From positions 1,240,001 to 1,304,000 of the forward strand of contig NW_027478440.1 of assembly GCF_051014685.1 (NCBI RefSeq): a DNA stretch of 64,000 bases. Reading direction: 5' to 3'. This DNA comes from Ptiloglossa arizonensis (Eukaryota; Arthropoda; Insecta; Hymenoptera; Colletidae). A program made the translations under genes and the position numbers. Shown here one piece after another: positions 1-15,139 of the stretch. The notes beneath the pieces were generated by a model, which was not told the origin of the DNA, made no database searches, and saw only the letters and a program-made list of their open reading frames with translations. Positions within the stretch are counted from its first letter, which is position 1, and each line of letters starts with the position of its first letter.

Positions 1-3000
1 TAAAGTATAACGTACAACGTATAACGTATAACGTATATCCTATAACGCATAACGTATAACGTATAACGTATAACGTATAACGTATAACGTATAACGTATA
101 ACGTATAACGTATAACGTGTAACGTATAACGTATAACGTATAACGTATAACGTACAACGTATAACGTATAACGTATAACGTATAACGTATAACGTATAAC
201 GTATAACGTATAACGTATAACGTATAACGTATAACGTATAACGTATAACGTATAACGTATAACGTATATCGTATAGCGTATAACGTATAACGTATAACGT
301 ATAACGTCCAACGTATAACGTATAACGTATAATGTATAACGTATAACGTACAACGTATAACGTATAACGTATATCCTATAACGCATAACGTATAACGTAT
401 AACGTATAACGTATGACGTATAACGTATAACGTATAACGTATAACGTATAACGTATAACGTATAACGTATAACGTATAACGTATGTCGTATAACGTATAA
501 CGTATAACGTATAACGTATAACGTATAACGTATAACGTATAATGTATAACGTATAACGTATAACGTATAACGTATAACGTATAACGTATAACGTATAACG
601 TATAACGTATAACGTATAACGTATATCCTATAACGCATAACGTATAACGTATAACGTATAACGCATAACGTATAACGCGTAACGTATAACGCGTAACGTA
701 TAACGCATATCGTATAACGTATAACGTATAACGTATAACGTATAACGTATAACGTATGTCGTATAACGTATAACGTATAACGTATAACGTACAACGTATA
801 ACGTATAACGTATAGCGTATAACGTATAACGTATAACGTATAACGTATAACGTATAACGTATAACGTATAACGTATATCCTATAACGCATAACGTATAAC
901 GTATAACGTATAACGCATAACGTATAACGCATAACGTATAACGCATAACGTATAACGCATAACGTATAACGTATAACGTATAACGTATAACGTATAACGT
1001 ATAACGTATGTCGTATAACGTATAACGTATAACGTATAACGTACAACGTATAACGTATAACGTATAACGTATAATGTATAACGTATAACGTATAACGTAT
1101 AACGTATAACGTATAACGTATAACGTATAACGTATAACGTATAACGTATAACGTATAACGTATAACGTATAACGTACAACGTATAACGTATAACGTATAA
1201 CGTATAACGTATATCCTATAACGCATAACGTATAACGTATAACGTATAACGTATAACGTATAACGTATAACGTATAACGTATAACGTATAACGTATAACG
1301 TATAACGTATAACGTATAACGTATAACGTATGTCGTATAACGTATAACGTATAACGTATAACGTATAACGTATAACGTATAACGTATAACGTATAACGTA
1401 TAACGTATAACGTATAACGTATAACGTATAACGTATAACATATAACGTATAACGTATAACGTATAACGTATAACGTATAACGTACAACGTATAACGTATA
1501 ACGTATAACGTATAACGTATAACGTATAACGTATAACGTATAACGTATAACGTATAACGTATAACGTACAACGTATAACGTATAACGTATAACGTATAAC
1601 GTATAACGTATAACGTATAACGTATAACGTATAACGTATAACGTACAACGTATAACGTATAACGTATAACGTATAACGTATATCCTATAACGCATAACGC
1701 ATAACGTATAACGTATAACGTATAACGTATAACGTATAACGTATAACGTATAACGTATAACGTATAACGTATAACGTATAACGTATAACGTATAACGTAT
1801 AACGTATAACGTATAACGTATGTCGTATAACGTATAACGTATAACGTATAACGTATAACGTATAACGTATAACGTATAATGTATAACGTATAACGTATAA
1901 CGTATAACGTATAACGTGTAACGTACAACGTATAACGTATAACGTATAACGTATAACGTATAACGTATAACGTATAACGTATAACGTATAACGTATAACG
2001 TATAACGTATAACGTATAACGTACAACGTATAACGTATAACGTATAACGTATAACGTATATCCTATAACGCATAACGTATAACGTATAACGTATAACGTA
2101 CAACGTATAACGTATAACGTATAACGTATAACGTATAACGTATATCCAATAACGCATAACGTATAACGTATAACGTATAACGTATAACGTATAACGTATA
2201 ACGTATAACGTATAACGTATAACGTAGAACGTATAACGTATAACGTATATCGTATAACGTATGACGTATAACGTATAACGTATAACGTATAACGTATAAC
2301 GTGTAACGTATAACGTATAACGTATAACGTATAACGTATAACGTATAACGTATAACGTATAACGTATAACATATAACGTATAACGTATAACGTATAACGT
2401 ATAACGTATAAGGTATAACGTATAACGTATAACGTATAACGTATATCCTATAACGCATAACCTATAACGTATAACGTATAACGTATAACGTATAACGTAT
2501 AACGTATAACGTAGAACGTATAACGTATAACGTATATCATATAACGTATGACGTATAACGTATAACGTATAACGTATAACGTATAACGTATAACGTATAA
2601 CGTATAACGTATAACGTATAACGTATAACGTATAACGTATAACGTATAACGTATAACGTACAACGTATAACGTATAACGTATAACGTATAACGTATATCC
2701 TATAACGCATAACGTATAACGTATAACGTATAACGTATAACGTATAACGTATAACGTATAACGTATAACGTATAACGTATAACGTATAACGTATAACGTA
2801 TAACGTATAACGTATAACGTATAACGTACAACGTATAACGTATAACGTATAACGTATAACGTATATCCTATAACGCATAACGTATAACGTATAACATATA
2901 ACGTATAACGTATAACGTATAACGTACAACGTATAACGTATAACGTATAACGTATAACTTATATCCTATAACGCATAACGTATAACGTATAACGTACAAC

Positions 3001-6000
3001 GTATAACGTATAACGTATAACGTATAACGTATAACGTATAACGTATAACGTATAACGTATAACGTATAACGTATAACGTATAACGTATAACGTATAACGT
3101 ATAAGGTATAACGTATAACGTATAACGTATAACGTATAACGTATAACGTATAACGTATAACGTATATCGCATAACGTATAACGCATAACGTATAACGCAT
3201 AACGTATAACGTATAACGTATAACGTATAACGTATAACGTATAACGTATAACGTATAACGTATAACGTATAACGTATAACGTATAACGTATAACGTATAA
3301 CGTATAACGTATAACGTATAACGTATAACGTATAACGTATAACGTATAACGTATAGCGTATAACGTATAACGTACAACGTATAACGTATAACGTATAACG
3401 TATAACGTATAACGTATAACGTATAACGTATAACGTATAACGTATAACGTATATCGCATAACGTATAACGCATAACGTATAACGTATTTCCTATAACGCA
3501 TAACGTATAACGTATAACGTATAACGTATAACGTATAACGTATAACGTATAACGTATAACGTATAACGTATAACGTATAACGTATAACGTATAACGTATA
3601 ACGTATAACGTATAACGTATAACGTATAACGTATGTCGTATAACGTATAACGTATAACGTATAACGTATAACGTATAACGTATAACGTATAACGTATAAT
3701 GTATAACGTATAACGTATAACGTATAACGTATAACGTATAACGTATAACGTATAACGTATAACGTATAACGTATAACGTATAACGTATATCCTATAACGC
3801 ATAACGTATAACGTATAACGTATAACGTATAACGTATAACGTATAACGTATAACGTATAACGTATAACGTGTAACGTATAACGTATAACGTATAACGTAT
3901 AACGTACAACGTATAACGTATAACGTATAACGTATAACGTATAACGTATAACGTATAATGCATAACGTATAACGTATAACGTATAACGTATATCCTATAA
4001 CGCATAACGTATAACGTATAACGTATAACGTATAACGTATAACGTATAACGTATAACGTATAACGTATAACGTATAACGTATAACGTATAACGTATAGCG
4101 TATAACGTATAACGTATAACGTATAACGTATAACGTATAACGTATAACGTATAACGTATAACGTATAACGTATAACGTATAACGTATAACGTATAACGTA
4201 TGTCGTATAACGTATAACGTATAACGTATAACGTATAACGTATAACGTATAACGTATAACGTATAACGTATAACGTATAACGTATAACGTATAACGTATA
4301 ACGTATAACGTATAACGTATAACGTATAACGTATAACGTATAACGTATAACGTATAACGTATAACGTATAACGTATAACGTATAACGTATATCCTATAAC
4401 GCATAACGTATAACGTATAACGTATAACGTATAACGAATAACGTATAACGTATAACGTATAACGTATAACGTATAACGTATAACGTATAACGTATAACGT
4501 ATAACGTATGTCGTATAACGTATAACGTATAACGTATAACGTATAACGTATAACGTATAACGTATAATGCATAACGTATAACGTATAACGTATAACGTAT
4601 AACGTATAACGTATAACGTATAACGTATAACGTATAACGTATAACGTACAACGTATAACGTATAACGTATAACGTATAACGTATAACGTATAGCGTATAA
4701 CGTATAACGTATAACGTATAACGTCCAACGTCTAACGTATAACGTATAACGTATAAAGTATAACGTACAACGTATAACGTATAACGTATATCCTATAACG
4801 CATAACGTATAACGTATAACGTATAACGTATAACGTATAACGTATAACGTATAACGTATAACGTATAACGTGTAACGTATAACGTATAACGTATAACGTA
4901 TAACGTACAACGTATAACGTATAACGTATAACGTATAACGTATAACGTATAACGTATAACGTATAACGTATAACGTATAACGTATAACGTATAACGTATA
5001 ACGTATAACGTATAACGTATATCGTATAGCGTATAACGTATAACGTATAACGTATAACGTCCAACGTATAACGTATAACGTATAATGTATAACGTATAAC
5101 GTACAACGTATAACGTATAACGTATATCCTATAACGCATAACGTATAACGTATAACGTATAACGTATAACGTATAACGTATAACGTATAACGTATAACGT
5201 ATAACGTATAACGTATAACGTATAACGTATAACGTATGTCGTATAACGTATAACGTATAACGTATAACGTATAACGTATAACGTATAACGTATAATGTAT
5301 AACGTATAACGTATAACGTATAACGTATAACGTATAACGTATAACGTATAACGTATAACGTATAACGTATATCCTATAACGCATAACGTATAACGTATAA
5401 CGTATAACGCATAACGTATAACGCATAACGTATAACGCGTAACGTATAACGCATACCGTATAACGTATAACGCGTAACGTATAACGCATACCGTATAACG
5501 TATAACGTATAACGTATAACGTATAACGTATAACGTATAACGTGTAACGTATAACGTATAACGTATAACGTATAACGTACAACGTATAACGTATAACGTA
5601 TAACGTATAACGTATAACGTATAACGTATAACGTATAACGTATAACGTATAACGTATAACGTATAACGTATAACGTATAACGTATAACGTATATCGTATA
5701 GCGTATAACGTATAACGTATAACGTATAACGTCCAACGTATAACGTATAACGTATAATGTATAACGTATAACGTACAACGTATAACGTATAACGTATATC
5801 CTATAACGCATAACGTATAACGTATAACGTATAACGTATGACGTATAACGTATAACGTATAACGTATAACGTATAACGTATAACGTATAACGTATAACGT
5901 ATAACGTATGTCGTATAACGTATAACGTATAACGTATAACGTATAACGTATAACGTATAACGTATAATGTATAACGTATAACGTATAACGTATAACGTAT

Positions 6001-9000
6001 AACGTATAACGTATAACGTATAACGTATAACGTATAACGTATAACGTATATCCTATAACGCATAACGTATAACGTATAACGTATAACGCATAACGTATAA
6101 CGCGTAACGTATAACGCGTAACGTATAACGCATATCGTATAACGTATAACGTATAACGTATAACGTATAACGTATAACGTATGTCGTATAACGTATAACG
6201 TATAACGTATAACGTACAACGTATAACGTATAACGTATAGCGTATAACGTATAACGTATAACGTATAACGTATAACGTATAACGTATAACGTATAACGTA
6301 TATCCTATAACGCATAACGTATAACGTATAACGTATAACGCATAACGTATAACGCATAACGTATAACGCATAACGTATAACGCATAACGTATAACGTATA
6401 ACGTATAACGTATAACGTATAACGTATAACGTATGTCGTATAACGTATAACGTATAACGTATAACGTATAACGTATAACGTATAACGTATAACGTATAAT
6501 GTATAACGTATAACGTATAACGTATAACGTATAACGTATAACGTATAACGTATAACGTATAACGTATAACGTATAACGTATAACGTATAACGTATAACGT
6601 ACAACGTATAACGTATAACGTATAACGTATAACGTATATCCTATAACGCATAACGTATAACGTATAACGTATAACGTATAACGTATAACGTATAACGTAT
6701 AACGTATAACGTATAACGTATAACGTATAACGTATAACGTATAACGTATGTCGTATAACGTATAACGTATAACGTATAACGTATAACGTATAACGTATAA
6801 CGTATAACGTATAACGTATAACGTATAACGTATAACGTATAACGTATAACGTATAACGTATAACGTATAACGTATAACGTATAACGTATAACGTATAACG
6901 TACAACGTATAACGTATAACGTATAACGTATAACGTATAACGTATAACGTATAACGTATAACGTATAACGTATAACGTATAACGTACAACGTATAACGTA
7001 TAACGTATAACGTATAACGTATAACGTATAACGTATAACGTATAACGTATAACGTATAACGTACAACGTATAACGTATAACGTATAACGTATAACGTATA
7101 TCCTATAACGCATAACGCATAACGTATAACGTATAACGTATAACGTATAACGTATAACGTATAACGTATAACGTATAACGTATAACGTATAACGTATAAC
7201 GTATAACGTATAACGTATAACGTATAACGTATAACGTATGTCGTATAACGTATAACGTATAACGTATAACGTATAACGTATAACGTATAACGTATAATGT
7301 ATAACGTATAACGTATAACGTATAACGTATAACGTGTAACGTACAACGTATAACGTATAACGTATAACGTATAACGTATAACGTATAACGTATAACGTAT
7401 AACGTATAACGTATAACGTATAACGTATAACGTATAACGTACAACGTATAACGTATAACGTATAACGTATAACGTATATCCTATAACGCATAACGTATAA
7501 CGTATAACGTATAACGTACAACGTATAACGTATAACGTATAACGTATAACGTATAACGTATATCCAATAACGCATAACGTATAACGTATAACGTATAACG
7601 TATAACGTATAACGTATAACGTATAACGTATAACGTATAACGTAGAACGTATAACGTATAACGTATATCGTATAACGTATGACGTATAACGTATAACGTA
7701 TAACGTATAACGTATAACGTGTAACGTATAACGTATAACGTATAACGTATAACGTATAACGTATAACGTATAACGTATAACGTATAACATATAACGTATA
7801 ACGTATAACGTATAACGTATAACGTATAACGTATAACGTATAACGTATAACGTATAACGTATAACGTATAACGTATATCCTATAACGCATAACGTATAAC
7901 GTATAACGTATAACGTATAACGTATAACGTATAACGTATAACGTATAACGTATAACGTGTAACGTATAACGTATAACGTATAACGTATAACGTACAACGT
8001 ATAACGTATAACGTATAACGTACAACGTATAACGTATAACGTATAACGCATAACGTATAACGTATAACGTATAATGCATAACGTATAACGTATAACGTAT
8101 AACGTATATCCTATAACGCATAACGTATAACGTATAACGTATAACGTATAACGTATAACGTATAACGTATAACGTATAACGTATAACGTATAACGTATAA
8201 CGTATAACGTATAACGTATAACGTATAACGTATAACGTATAACGTATAACGTATAACGTATAACGTATAACGTATAACGTATAACGTATAACGTATAACG
8301 TATAACGTATAACGTATGTCGTATAACGTATAACGTATAACGTATAACGTATAACGTATAACGTATAACGTATAACGTATAATGTATAACGTATAACGTA
8401 TAACGTATAACGTATAACGTATAACGTATAACGTATAACGTATAACGTATAACGTATAACGTATAACGTATAACGTATATCCTATAACGCATAACGTATA
8501 ACGTATAACGTATAACGTATAACGAATAACGTATAACGTATAACGTATAACGTATAACGTATAACGTATAACGTATAACGTATAACGTATAACGTATGTC
8601 GTATAACGTATAACGTATAACGTATAACGTATAACGTATAACGTATAACGTATAATGCATAACGTATAACGTATAACGTATAACGTATAACGTATAACGT
8701 ATAACGTATAACGTATAACGTATAACGTATAACGTACAACGTATAACGTATAACGTATAACGTATAACGTATAACGTATAGCGTATAACGTATAACGTAT
8801 AACGTATAACGTCCATCGTCTAACGTATAACGTATAACGTATAAAGTATAACGTACAACGTATAACGTATAACGTATATCCTATAACGCATAACGTATAA
8901 CGTATAACGTATAACGTATAACGTATAACGTATAACGTATAACGTATAACGTATAACGTGTAACGTATAACGTATAACGTATAACGTATAACGTACAACG

Positions 9001-10720
9001 TATAACGTATAACGTATAACGTATAACGTATAACGTATAACGTATAACGTATAACGTATAACGTATAACGTATAACGTATAACGTATAACGTATAACGTA
9101 TAACGTATATCGTATAGCGTATAACGTATAACGTATAACGTATAACGTCCAACGTATAACGTATAACGTATAATGTATAACGTATAACGTACAACGTATA
9201 ACGTATAACGTATATCCTATAACGCATAACGTATAACGTATAACGTATAACGTATAACGTATAACGTATAACGTATAACGTATAACGTATAACGTATAAC
9301 GTATAACGTATAACGTATAACGTATAACGTATGTCGTATAACGTATAACGTATAACGTATAACGTATAACGTATAACGTATAACGTATAATGTATAACGT
9401 ATAACGTATAACGTATAACGTATAACGTATAACGTATAACGTATAACGTATAACGTATAACGTATAACGTATATCCTATAACGCATAACGTATAACGTAT
9501 AACGTATAACGCATAACGTATAACGCATAACGTATAACGCGTAACGTATAACGCATACCGTATAACGTATAACGTATAACGTATAACGTATAACGTATAA
9601 CGTATGTCGTATAACGTATAACGTATAACGTATAACGTACAACGTATAACGTATAACGTATAGCGTATAACGTATAACGTATAACGTATAACGTATAACG
9701 TATAACGTATAACGTATAACGTATATCCTATAACGCATAACGTATAACGTATAACGTATAACGCATAACGTATAACGCATAACGTATAACGCATAACGTA
9801 TAACGCATAACGTATAACGTATAACGTATAACGTATAACGTATAACGTATAACGTATGTCGTATAACGTATAACGTATAACGTATAACGTATAACGTATA
9901 ACGTATAACGTATAACGTATAATGTATAACGTATAACGTATAACGTATAACGTATAACGTATAACGTATAACGTATAACGTATAACGTATAACGTATAAC
10001 GTATAACGTATAACGTATAACGTACAACGTATAACGTATAACGTATAACGTATAACGTATATCCTATAACGCATAACGTATAACGTATAACGTATAACGT
10101 ATAACGTATAACGTATAACGTATAACGTATAACGTATAACGTATAACGTATAACGTATAACGTATAACGTATAACGTATGTCGTATAACGTATAACGTAT
10201 AACGTATAACGTATAACGTATAACGTATAACGTATAACGTATAACGTATAACGTATAACGTATAACGTATAACGTATAACGTATAACGTATAACGTATAA
10301 CGTATAACGTATAACGTATAACGTACAACGTATAACGTATAACGTATAACGTATAACGCATAACGTATAGCGTATAACGTATAACGTATAACGTATAACG
10401 TCCAACGTATAACGTATAACGTATAACGTATAAAGTATAACGTACAACGTATAACGTATAACGTATATCCTATAACGCATAACGTATAACGTATAACGTA
10501 TAACGTATAACGTATAACGTATAACGTATAAAGTATGACGTATAACGTATAACGTATAACGTATAACGTATAACGTATAACGTATAACGTATAACGTATA
10601 ACGTATAACGTATAACGTATAACGTATAACGTATAACGTATAACGTATAACGTATAACGTATAACGTATAACGTATAACGTATAACGTATAACGTATAGC
10701 GTATAACGTATAACGTATAA
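1..10720. repeat. Type A higher-order block, copy 1
   Basis: This block is defined by a 21-bp signature of three variant units: cgtatat, then cctataa, then cgcataa. Early copies start at 32, 368, 620, 872, 1208, 1677 and 2055, with gaps of 36 to 67 units. Between signatures come cgtatgt and tgtataa units and single cgtacaa units, giving HORs of roughly 250-470 bp. A one-off form with ccaataa lies at 2141 and again at 7559. The block contains two large internal duplications: about 116-2.4 kb against 5541-7.8 kb (offset 5425 falling to 5418), and about 4.4-5.8 kb against 8.5-9.9 kb (offset 4088 rising to 4095). The 35-bp B tag is absent throughout. Long - strand ORFs here, up to 1,674 codons at 3792-8816, are repeat artefacts. 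Confidence 0.85.
914..962. repeat. 14-bp alternating dimer patch (representative)
   Basis: cgcataa units fall at 914, 928, 942 and 956, alternating with consensus units, so the local period is 14 bp. Similar patches lie near 660-712, 5408-5493, 6087-6135, 6339-6387, 9507-9560, 9763-9810, 50938-50990, 51190-51240, 52598-52650 and 52848-52900. Some have cgcgtaa or a cgcatac unit in place of cgcataa. All are within type A blocks. Confidence 0.85.
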
Positions 10721-10755
10721 CGATTAACGTAAAACGTATGACGTATTACATATTA
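10721..10755. repeat. B tag: 35-bp five-unit variant signature (first of 25)
   Basis: Five consecutive variant units, starting with cgattaa and ending with catatta, act as a fingerprint of the B and E HORs. Full copies start at 10721, 11484, 12842, 16118, 23594, 24140, 24917, 25736, 33681, 34486, 35277, 35935, 36810, 38483, 39358, 40044, 40674, 42529, 44398, 45868, 47366, 53775, 54531, 59949 and 60712. The copy at 34486 has a c-to-t change at a unit start. The copies at 36810 and 45868 have cgcatta in place of cgtatta. Partial forms without the cgattaa unit lie near 40968, 42830 and 45357. Every spacing on one side of the gap is a multiple of 7, many of them 630-875 bp. Confidence 0.93.
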
Positions 10756-13457
10756 CGTATAACGTATAACGTATAACGTATAACGTATAACGTATAACGT
10801 ATAACGTATAACGTATAACGTATAACGTATAACGTATAACGCATAACGTATAACGTATAACGTATAACGTATAACGCATAACGTATAACGTATAACGTAT
10901 AACGTATAACGTATAACGTATAACGTACAACGTTTAACGTATAACGTATAACGTAGAACGTAGAACGTATAACGTATAACGTATAACGTATAACGTATGA
11001 CGTATAACTTGTAACGTACAACGTTTAACGTATAATGTATAACGTAGAACGTATAACGTACAACGTATAACGTATAACGTACAACGTATAACGTATAACG
11101 TATATCCTATAACGCATAACGTATAACGTATAACGTATAACGTATAACGTATAACGTATAACGTATAACGTATAACGTATAACGTATAACGTATAACGTA
11201 CTACGTATAACGTATAACGTATAACGTATAACGTACAGCGTATAACGTATAACGTATAACGTCTAACGTCCAACGTATAACGTATAACGTATAACGTATA
11301 ACGTGTAACGTATAACGTATAACGTATAACGTATAACGTACAACGTATAACGTATAACGTATAACGTATAACGTATAACGTATAACGTATAACGTATAAC
11401 GTATAACGTATAACGTATAACGTATAACGTATAACGTATAACGTATAACGTATAACGCATAGCGTATAACATATAACGTATAACGATTAACGTAAAACGT
11501 ATGACGTATTACATATTACGTATAACGTATAACGTATAACGTATAACGTATAACGTATAACGTATAACGTATAACGTATAACGTATAACGTATAACGTAT
11601 AACGTATAACGTATAACGTATAACGTATAACGTATAACGCATAACGTATAACGTATAACGTATAACGTATAACGTATAACGTATAACGTACAACGTTTAA
11701 CGTATAACGTATAACGTATAACGTAGAACGTATAACGTATAACGTATAACGTATAACGTATAACGTATGACGTATAACGTATAACGTACAACGTTTAACG
11801 TATAATGTATAACGTAGAACGTATAACGTACAACGTATAACGTATAACGTACAACGTATAACGTGTAACGTATATCCTATAACGCATAACGTATAACGTA
11901 TAACGTATAAAGTATAACGTATAACGTATAACGTATAACGTATAACGTATAACGTATGTCGTATAACGTATAACGTATAACGTATAACGTATAACGTAAA
12001 ACGTATAACGTATAACGTATAATGTATAACGTATAACGTATAACGTATAACGTATAACGTATAACGTATAACGTATAACGTATAACGTATAACGTATAAC
12101 GTATAACGTATAACGTATAACGTATAACGTATAACGTATAACGTACAACGTATAACGTATAACGTATAACGTATAACGTATATCCTATAACGCATAACGT
12201 ATAACGTATAACGTATAACGTATAACGTATAACGTATAACGTATAACGTATAACGTATAACGTATAACGTATAACGTATAACGTATAACGTATAACGTAT
12301 AACGTATGTCGTATAACGTATAACGTATAACGTATAACGTATAACGTATAACGTATAACGTATAACGTATAACGTATAACGTATAACGTATAACGTATAA
12401 CGTATAACGTATAACGTATAACGTATAACGTATAACGTATAACGTATAACGTATAACGTATAACGTACAACGTATAACGTATAACGTATAACGTATAACG
12501 CATAACGTATAGCGTATAACGTATAACGTATAACGTATAACGTCCAACGTATAACGTATGACGTATAACGTATAAAGTATAACGTACAACGTATAACGTA
12601 TAACGTATATCCTATAACGCATAACGTATAACGTATAACGTATAACGTATAACGTATAACGTATAACGTATAAAGTATGACGTATAACGTATAACGTATA
12701 ACGTATAACGTATAACGTATAACGTATAACGTATAACGTATAACGTATAACGTATAACGTATAACGTATAACGTATAACGTATAACGTATAACGTATAAC
12801 GTATAACGTATAACGTATAGCGTATAACGTATAACGTATAACGATTAACGTAAAACGTATGACGTATTACATATTACGTATAACGTATAACGTATAACGT
12901 ATAACGTATAACGTATAACGTATAACGTATAACGTATAACGTATAACGTATAACGTATAACGTATAACGTATAACGCATAACGTATAACGTATAACGTAT
13001 AACGTATAACGCATAACGTATAACGTATAACGTATAACGTATAACGTATAACGTATAACGTACAACGTTTAACGTATAACGTATAACGTAGAACGTATAA
13101 CGTATAACGTATAACGTATAACGTATGACGTATAACTTATAACGTACAACGTTTAACGTATAATGTATAACGTAGAACGTATAACGTACAACGTATAACG
13201 TATAACGTACAACGTATAACGTATAACGTATATCCTATAACGCATAACGTATAACGTATAACGTATAACGTATAACGTATAACGTATAACGCATAACGTA
13301 TAACGTATAACGTATAACGTACAACGTATAACGTATAACGTATAACGTATAACGTATAACGTATAACGTATGACGTATAACGTATTACGAATAACGTATA
13401 ACGTATAACGTATAACGTATAACGTATAACGTATAACGTATAACGTATAACGCATAA

Positions 13458-13800
13458 CGTATAACGTATAACGTATAACGTATAACGTATAACGTATAAC
13501 GTATAACGTATAACGTATAACGTATAACGTATAACGTATAACGTATAACGTATAACGTATAACGTATAACGTATAACGTATAACGTATAACGTATAACGT
13601 ATAACGTATAACGTATAACGTATAACGTATAACGTATAACGTATAACGTATAACGTATAACGTATAACGTATAACGTATAACGTATAACGTATAACGTAT
13701 AACGTATAACGTATAACGTATAACGTATAACGTATAACGTATAACGTATAACGTATAACGTATAACGTATAACGTATAACGTATAACGTATAACGTATAA
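13458..13800. repeat. Pure heptamer tract, 49 units
   Basis: This is 343 bp of unbroken consensus between a cgcataa unit (13451) and a cgtatag unit (13801). The equivalent interval in the duplicate near 16.74 kb has 11 units. Confidence 0.92.
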
Positions 13801-14192
13801 CGTATAGCGTATAACGTATAACGTATAACGTATAGCGTATAACGTATAACGTATAACGTATAGCGTATAACGTATAACGTATAACGTATAACGTACAACG
13901 TATAACGTCTAACGTATAACGTATAACGTATAGCGTACAACGTTTAACGTACAACGTATAACGTATAACGTATAACGTATAACGTATAACGTATAACGTA
14001 TAGCGTCTAACGTATAACGTATAACGTACAACGTATAACGTACAACGTATAACTTATAACGTATAATGTATAACGTATAACGTGTAACGTATAACGTATA
14101 ACCTATGACGTATAACGTATAACGTATAACGTATAACGTATAACGTATAACGTATAACGTATAACGTATAACGTATAACGTCTAACGTACAA

Positions 14193-14255
14193 CGTTTAAC
14201 GTATACCGTATAACGAATAACGTATAACGTATATCGCATGACGTATAACATATAA
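14193..14255. repeat. G tag: 63-bp nine-unit variant signature (first of 15)
   Basis: The tag is nine units opening with cgtttaa and cgtatac, passing through cgaataa, then cgtatat followed by cgcatga, and closing with catataa. Copies start at 14193, 14571, 17196, 19401, 19849, 26968, 27423, 38007, 48325, 56274, 57380, 58717, 59165, 62455 and 63561. Several occur as close pairs 378-455 bp apart (14193/14571, 19401/19849, 26968/27423, 58717/59165). Two pairs are 1106 bp apart (56274/57380 and 62455/63561), inside the two copies of the 6.18-kb duplication. Confidence 0.9.
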
Positions 14256-15139
14256 CGTATAACGTATAACCTACAACGTATAACGTATAATGTATATCCT
14301 ATAACGCATAACGTATAACGTATAACGTATAACGTATAACGTATAACGTATAACGTATAACGTATAACGTATAACGTATAACGTATAACGTATAACGTAT
14401 AACGTATAACGTATAACGTATAACGTATAACGTATAACGTATAACGTATAACGTATAACGCATAACGTATAACGTATAACGTATAACGTATGGCGTATAA
14501 CGTATAACGTATAATGTATAACGTCCAACGTATAACGTATAACGTATAACGTATAACGTATAACGTACAACGTTTAACGTATACCGTATAACGAATAACG
14601 TATAACGTATATCGCATGACGTATAACATATAACGTATAACGTATAACGTATAACGTACAACGTATAACGTATAACGTATATCCTATAACGCATAACGTA
14701 TAACGTGTAACGTATAACGTATAACGTACAACGTTTAACGTATAACGTATAACGTATAACGTATATCCTATAACGCATAACGTATAACGTGTAACGTATA
14801 ACGTATAACGTACAACGTTTAACGTATAACGTATAACGTATAACGTATAACGTATAACGTATAACGTATAACGTATAACGTATAACGTATAACGTACAAC
14901 GTATAACGTATAACGTATATCCTATAACGCATAACGTATAACGTATAACGTATAACGTATAACGAATAACGTATAACGTATAACGTATAACGTATATCCT
15001 ATAACGCATAACGTATAACGTATAACGTATATCGTACAACGTTCAACGTATAACGTATAATGTATAACGTATAACGTATAACGTATAACGTACAACGTAT
15101 AACGTATAACGTACAACGTATAACGTGTAACGTATATCC

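Larger units (their letters stand above)
11870..14260. repeat. 3.28-kb-offset duplication, left copy (with expanded pure tract)
   Basis: The variant order here recurs at 15.1-17.3 kb. Matching landmarks at offset 3276 are the B tags at 12842 and 16118 and the cgtatta-then-cgaataa pair at 13381 and 16657. The cgcataa unit at 13451 pairs with 16734, one unit further. The perfect tract that follows is 49 units here (13458-13800) but only 11 units in the other copy (16741-16817). Three cgtatag units 28 bp apart then resume in both (13801 and 16818, offset 3017), and the G tags match at 14193 and 17196. The 38-unit difference is a local expansion or contraction of pure repeats between conserved landmarks. 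Outer limits are approximate. Confidence 0.8.

Noticed and set aside
3792..8816. Very long minus-strand ORFs, the largest 1,674 codons, reading LYVIRYT repeats
   Set aside because: They follow from the stop-free heptamer. All frames give the same peptide, starts and stops track satellite variants, and there is no non-repeat domain, codon bias or ribosome-binding or splice context.
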